Position numbers and translations under genes: made by a program | Notes under the pieces: generated by a model | The model's input: the letters and a program-made list of their open reading frames with translations, nothing else | Told to the model about the DNA's origin: nothing | Databases searched by the model: none | In this document: piece after piece, positions 43,008 to 44,855 of the stretch | Layout of the letters: each line of letters opens with the position of its first letter | Numbering within the stretch: the stretch's first letter is position 1 | From: Halobacteriales archaeon QS_9_68_17 | GTDB taxonomy: Archaea > Halobacteriota > Halobacteria > Halobacteriales > Natronoarchaeaceae | Assembly: GCA_003023565.1 (NCBI GenBank) | Contig: PXSA01000016.1 | Span: 1-44,855 of the forward strand | Reading direction: 5' to 3' | DNA: 44,855 nucleotides

Positions 43008-43132
43008 CGCGTCCGTCTAGCGGTTCGACGGGATTAAACGCATCGTCCGGCGGTCGACGCGACCCTTCGAACGGGCGCGCCGACCACCACAGCCCGGCAA
43101 AAAGCGGTACCCGCCGCGTTTCTCGCCGCCGG

Positions 43133-43447
43133 TCACTCCGCTTCCGCGACCTGCCCGACCTGTAGCTCCGCCTCCTCGTCGACGTACTGCTCTTCCCACT
43201 CGCGTCGCGCCTCTATCTCGCGCTCGCCGCGCTGCGTGAGCGCGTAGTAGTTGGTCCGCCGGTCGAGTTCCCCCTTGTCGACCAGCCCTTTGTCCACCAG
43301 CGTGTCGAGGTTCGGGTACAGTCTCCCGTGGTGGATCTCGGTCTCGTAGTACTCTTCGAGCTCTTCTTTGATCGCCAGTCCGTGCGGGTCGTCTTCCCCA
43401 GCGATGACGTACAGCAGGTCCCGCTGGAATCCAGTTAGATCGTACAT
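43133..43447 (-). CDS. PadR-family transcriptional regulator
   Basis: A 104-residue winged-helix protein: MYDLTGFQRDLLYVIAG, GLAIKEELEEYYETEI, HHGRLYPNLDTLVDKGLV (the PadR signature LYP-L--L--KGL) and a wing YYALTQRGEREI. The C-terminal helix would dimerise. Usually a repressor responding to small molecules; target unknown. ATG 43447 matches the family start, while the frame to 43525 adds 26 unlike residues. No partner gene is adjacent in operon. Confidence 0.88.
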   Translation of the reverse strand: MYDLTGFQRDLLYVIAGEDDPHGLAIKEELEEYYETEIHHGRLYPNLDTLVDKGLVDKGELDRRTNYYALTQRGEREIEARREWEEQYVDEEAELQVGQVAEAE

Positions 43448-43632
43448 GAGTTCTCCCCCAAGTGCCCCCTTCGAAGGCGTCCGGATCGTTGTACCGACTG
43501 TGGGGTAAATCCTCCACCAAATCATTTTGGTGGGACGACAGTGTCGGCCGCGCTAATCTGTTGGAGAGGTGTCGTTTCGGTGCGGCCCGTCCGAAACCCG
43601 TCGAAGTCCGGCGGTCGCCAGCGCTCAGAACG

Positions 43633-44382
43633 TCAGATCCGGCCGTAGGACCCGAGTCGCGTCCCGTCGAGGAGGTACGCCTGCCCGCCGTCCAGTCCGG
43701 CGGGGAGAAACGGCGAGAGGAACTCCTGTCCGGCGACGTTCACCCACGTCCCGCCCGACAGGTCGTTGAACGCGGGAAAGACGACCAGTTCGTCGGCCGT
43801 CGCCTCGCGGTCCGGATAGCGCTCGGCGAACGCTTCGGGCGCGAGCGACCCGCGGAGCCAGACCCGCTCGACGCGGGAACCTCCGACCTCGTCCTCCAGC
43901 CTGACACGGGGGTGTTCGTGACCGACGCAGACCACCTCGGCCGACAGCACGTCGGGCGACGGCCAGGTGTGACCGTGGGCGACCCCCACGTCTCCGATGC
44001 GAGTGCCGTGGCCGGGAGTCACCGTCACGTCGCCGACCCACGACTCCACGTCGCCGTCGTGATTGCCCTTGACGAGCGTCACCGGCAGGTCGTCGGGGAG
44101 CGACTCCACGAGGACCTCGACCTCGCCGCGCTCGGCCCCGCCGGGGTCGCCGATGGAGTGCATCAGGTCGCCGAGAACCACCAGTCGGTCGGGGTCCGTC
44201 TCGGCGACCAGTCCCAGCAGTCGCTCGCGGCGCTCTTCGGCCTTGCTGCGAACCTCGACGCCCTGCTCGTAGCGGAGGCCGGCCTCGATGCCGGCGTGGT
44301 AGTCCGCCACCACCAGCGCGCTCCCATCGCCGAGGTCCGCGACGGCGGCGGGCGTGCCCGGGACCGGCTCCACCAGCGCCAT
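43633..44382 (-). CDS. rpe: RPA-associated metallophosphoesterase (COG1407)
   Basis: A 249-residue calcineurin-like phosphoesterase: ADYHAGIEAG (metal Asp/His), VVLGDLMHSIG, VKGNHDGD, and GHGTRIGDVGVAHGHTW with CVGHEHPRV, giving the full set of metal ligands. In Haloferax a COG1407 phosphoesterase gene, rpe, is part of an RPA operon with an RPA-associated protein; the gene upstream here is that kind of protein. Its ATG overlaps the upstream stop by one base (TGATG). The activity on DNA or nucleotides is not known. The symbol is given from context. Confidence 0.85.
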   Translation of the reverse strand: MALVEPVPGTPAAVADLGDGSALVVADYHAGIEAGLRYEQGVEVRSKAEERRERLLGLVAETDPDRLVVLGDLMHSIGDPGGAERGEVEVLVESLPDDLPVTLVKGNHDGDVESWVGDVTVTPGHGTRIGDVGVAHGHTWPSPDVLSAEVVCVGHEHPRVRLEDEVGGSRVERVWLRGSLAPEAFAERYPDREATADELVVFPAFNDLSGGTWVNVAGQEFLSPFLPAGLDGGQAYLLDGTRLGSYGRI

Positions 44383-44855
44383 CAGATGGGCTTCAGCGTG
44401 TCCTCGCCGGCCTCGTAGCACTGCCCGCCCATCAGCGCGTCCTGGATGGCGTCCTCGACCTCGTCGGGGGCCGCGCCGGTCCGGTCGGCGACGGCGGCGA
44501 CCAGCTCCTCGCGGGGCGCGCCGTCGCCGTCGTCTAACTCCTCCATGGCGTCCATGACGACAGCGTCGAGGTCCTCGTCGGGCGCGGCGTCGGTCGCCGC
44601 CTCGGCGGCCTCGTCCCCGTCGGCGGTTTCGGCGTCCGCCGCGGCGTCCCCGCTGTCAGCCCGCTCGCCGGCCTCCTCGGCCGCCTCCGCGAGGTCGTCG
44701 TCCGGCAGTTCGTCGCTCGTCGCTTCGAGCGCGTCCGCCTGCTCGGCGTCCGCCTCGGCGGTCGCCTCGACGCCGTCCTGCCCGTCGGTGAGTTCGTCCC
44801 CGGACGGCTCCGTCTCGGTCGGGCCGTCGACCGCGTCGCCGGGCTCGCTGTCTCG
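44382..44855 (-). CDS. RPA-associated protein (COG3390-like), N-terminus beyond window
   Basis: About 157 C-terminal codons are visible; the start is off the right edge. An acidic, Ala-rich linker (ADAEQADALEATSDELPDDD and similar) leads to a small helical domain: LDAVVMDAMEELDDGDGA, PREELVAAVADRTGAAPDEV and ALMGGQCYEAGEDTLKPI-stop. This end is typical of RPA-associated proteins, which partner single-stranded DNA-binding RPA. A one-base overlap with the phosphoesterase gene supports an rpa-rpap-rpe operon. The N-terminal OB-fold part cannot be checked here. Confidence 0.75.
   Translation of the reverse strand, partial: RDSEPGDAVDGPTETEPSGDELTDGQDGVEATAEADAEQADALEATSDELPDDDLAEAAEEAGERADSGDAAADAETADGDEAAEAATDAAPDEDLDAVVMDAMEELDDGDGAPREELVAAVADRTGAAPDEVEDAIQDALMGGQCYEAGEDTLKPI

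Overview
The window is chromosomal DNA from a haloarchaeon (class Halobacteria). The evidence is very high GC, acidic predicted proteins, many leaderless genes with a TATA-like box about 26-30 bp before the start codon, a glycerol catabolism locus of haloarchaeal type, an S-layer glycoprotein with a PGF-CTERM tail, AglB, and diphthamide and archaeal Trm5 enzymes. I cannot name the genus. No database searches were run; family names come from motifs and remembered family architecture.

Layout. 1-7.6 kb: protein N-glycosylation block with a flippase-like protein (cut by the left edge), a GT4 and an AglG-like GT2 glycosyltransferase, divergently the oligosaccharyltransferase AglB, then a DUF368 membrane protein that may recycle the lipid carrier. 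7.6-16 kb: glycerol locus, glpA-glpB-glpC plus a Cdc6-like ATPase on the minus strand, divergent from glpK and a glpX-type putative glycerol facilitator. The 245-bp region between them holds a 16-bp palindrome and direct repeats. 16-19.6 kb: phosphoglycolate phosphatase, a small haloarchaeal protein, a DRG/OBG-type GTPase, a membrane protein and a double-VOC protein. 19.6-22.4 kb: S-layer glycoprotein gene with two TATA boxes and a long, foldable 5' leader. 22.4-28.3 kb: diphthine synthase, Trm5, tRNA-Thr(CGT) with copies of its 3' end downstream, an ABC-2 exporter whose permease is frameshifted, and an enolase-superfamily protein.

28.3-34.15 kb is the accessory region. It starts with three decayed genes (HAD hydrolase, HMA metal-binding domain, CHAT-like protein). 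Then comes an array delimited by copies of the last 10-13 codons and stop codon of the chorismate mutase gene at 34150-34455. Between the copies lie a MazF-type toxin-antitoxin pair, an unrecognised gene, a DUF1917-like gene and a PIN/RHH toxin-antitoxin pair. I read this as successive insertions at the 3' end of the chorismate mutase gene, each supplying a new gene end. No integrase is visible. This is the best candidate for an undescribed system here.

34.15-44.9 kb returns to core genes: chorismate mutase and GHMP shikimate kinase, small haloarchaeal proteins, a CDC48-type AAA ATPase, a transglutaminase-like exported protein, archaetidylserine decarboxylase, an Lhr-type helicase with a damaged zinc-ribbon tail, a PadR regulator, and an RPA-associated phosphoesterase with the end of an RPA-associated protein (cut by the right edge).

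Functional links: AglB (N-glycan transfer), the DUF368 protein, the S-layer glycoprotein (many N-X-S/T sequons, Thr-rich stalk, PGF-CTERM) and archaetidylserine decarboxylase (implicated in PGF-CTERM lipid anchoring in Haloferax) together cover much of cell-surface assembly.
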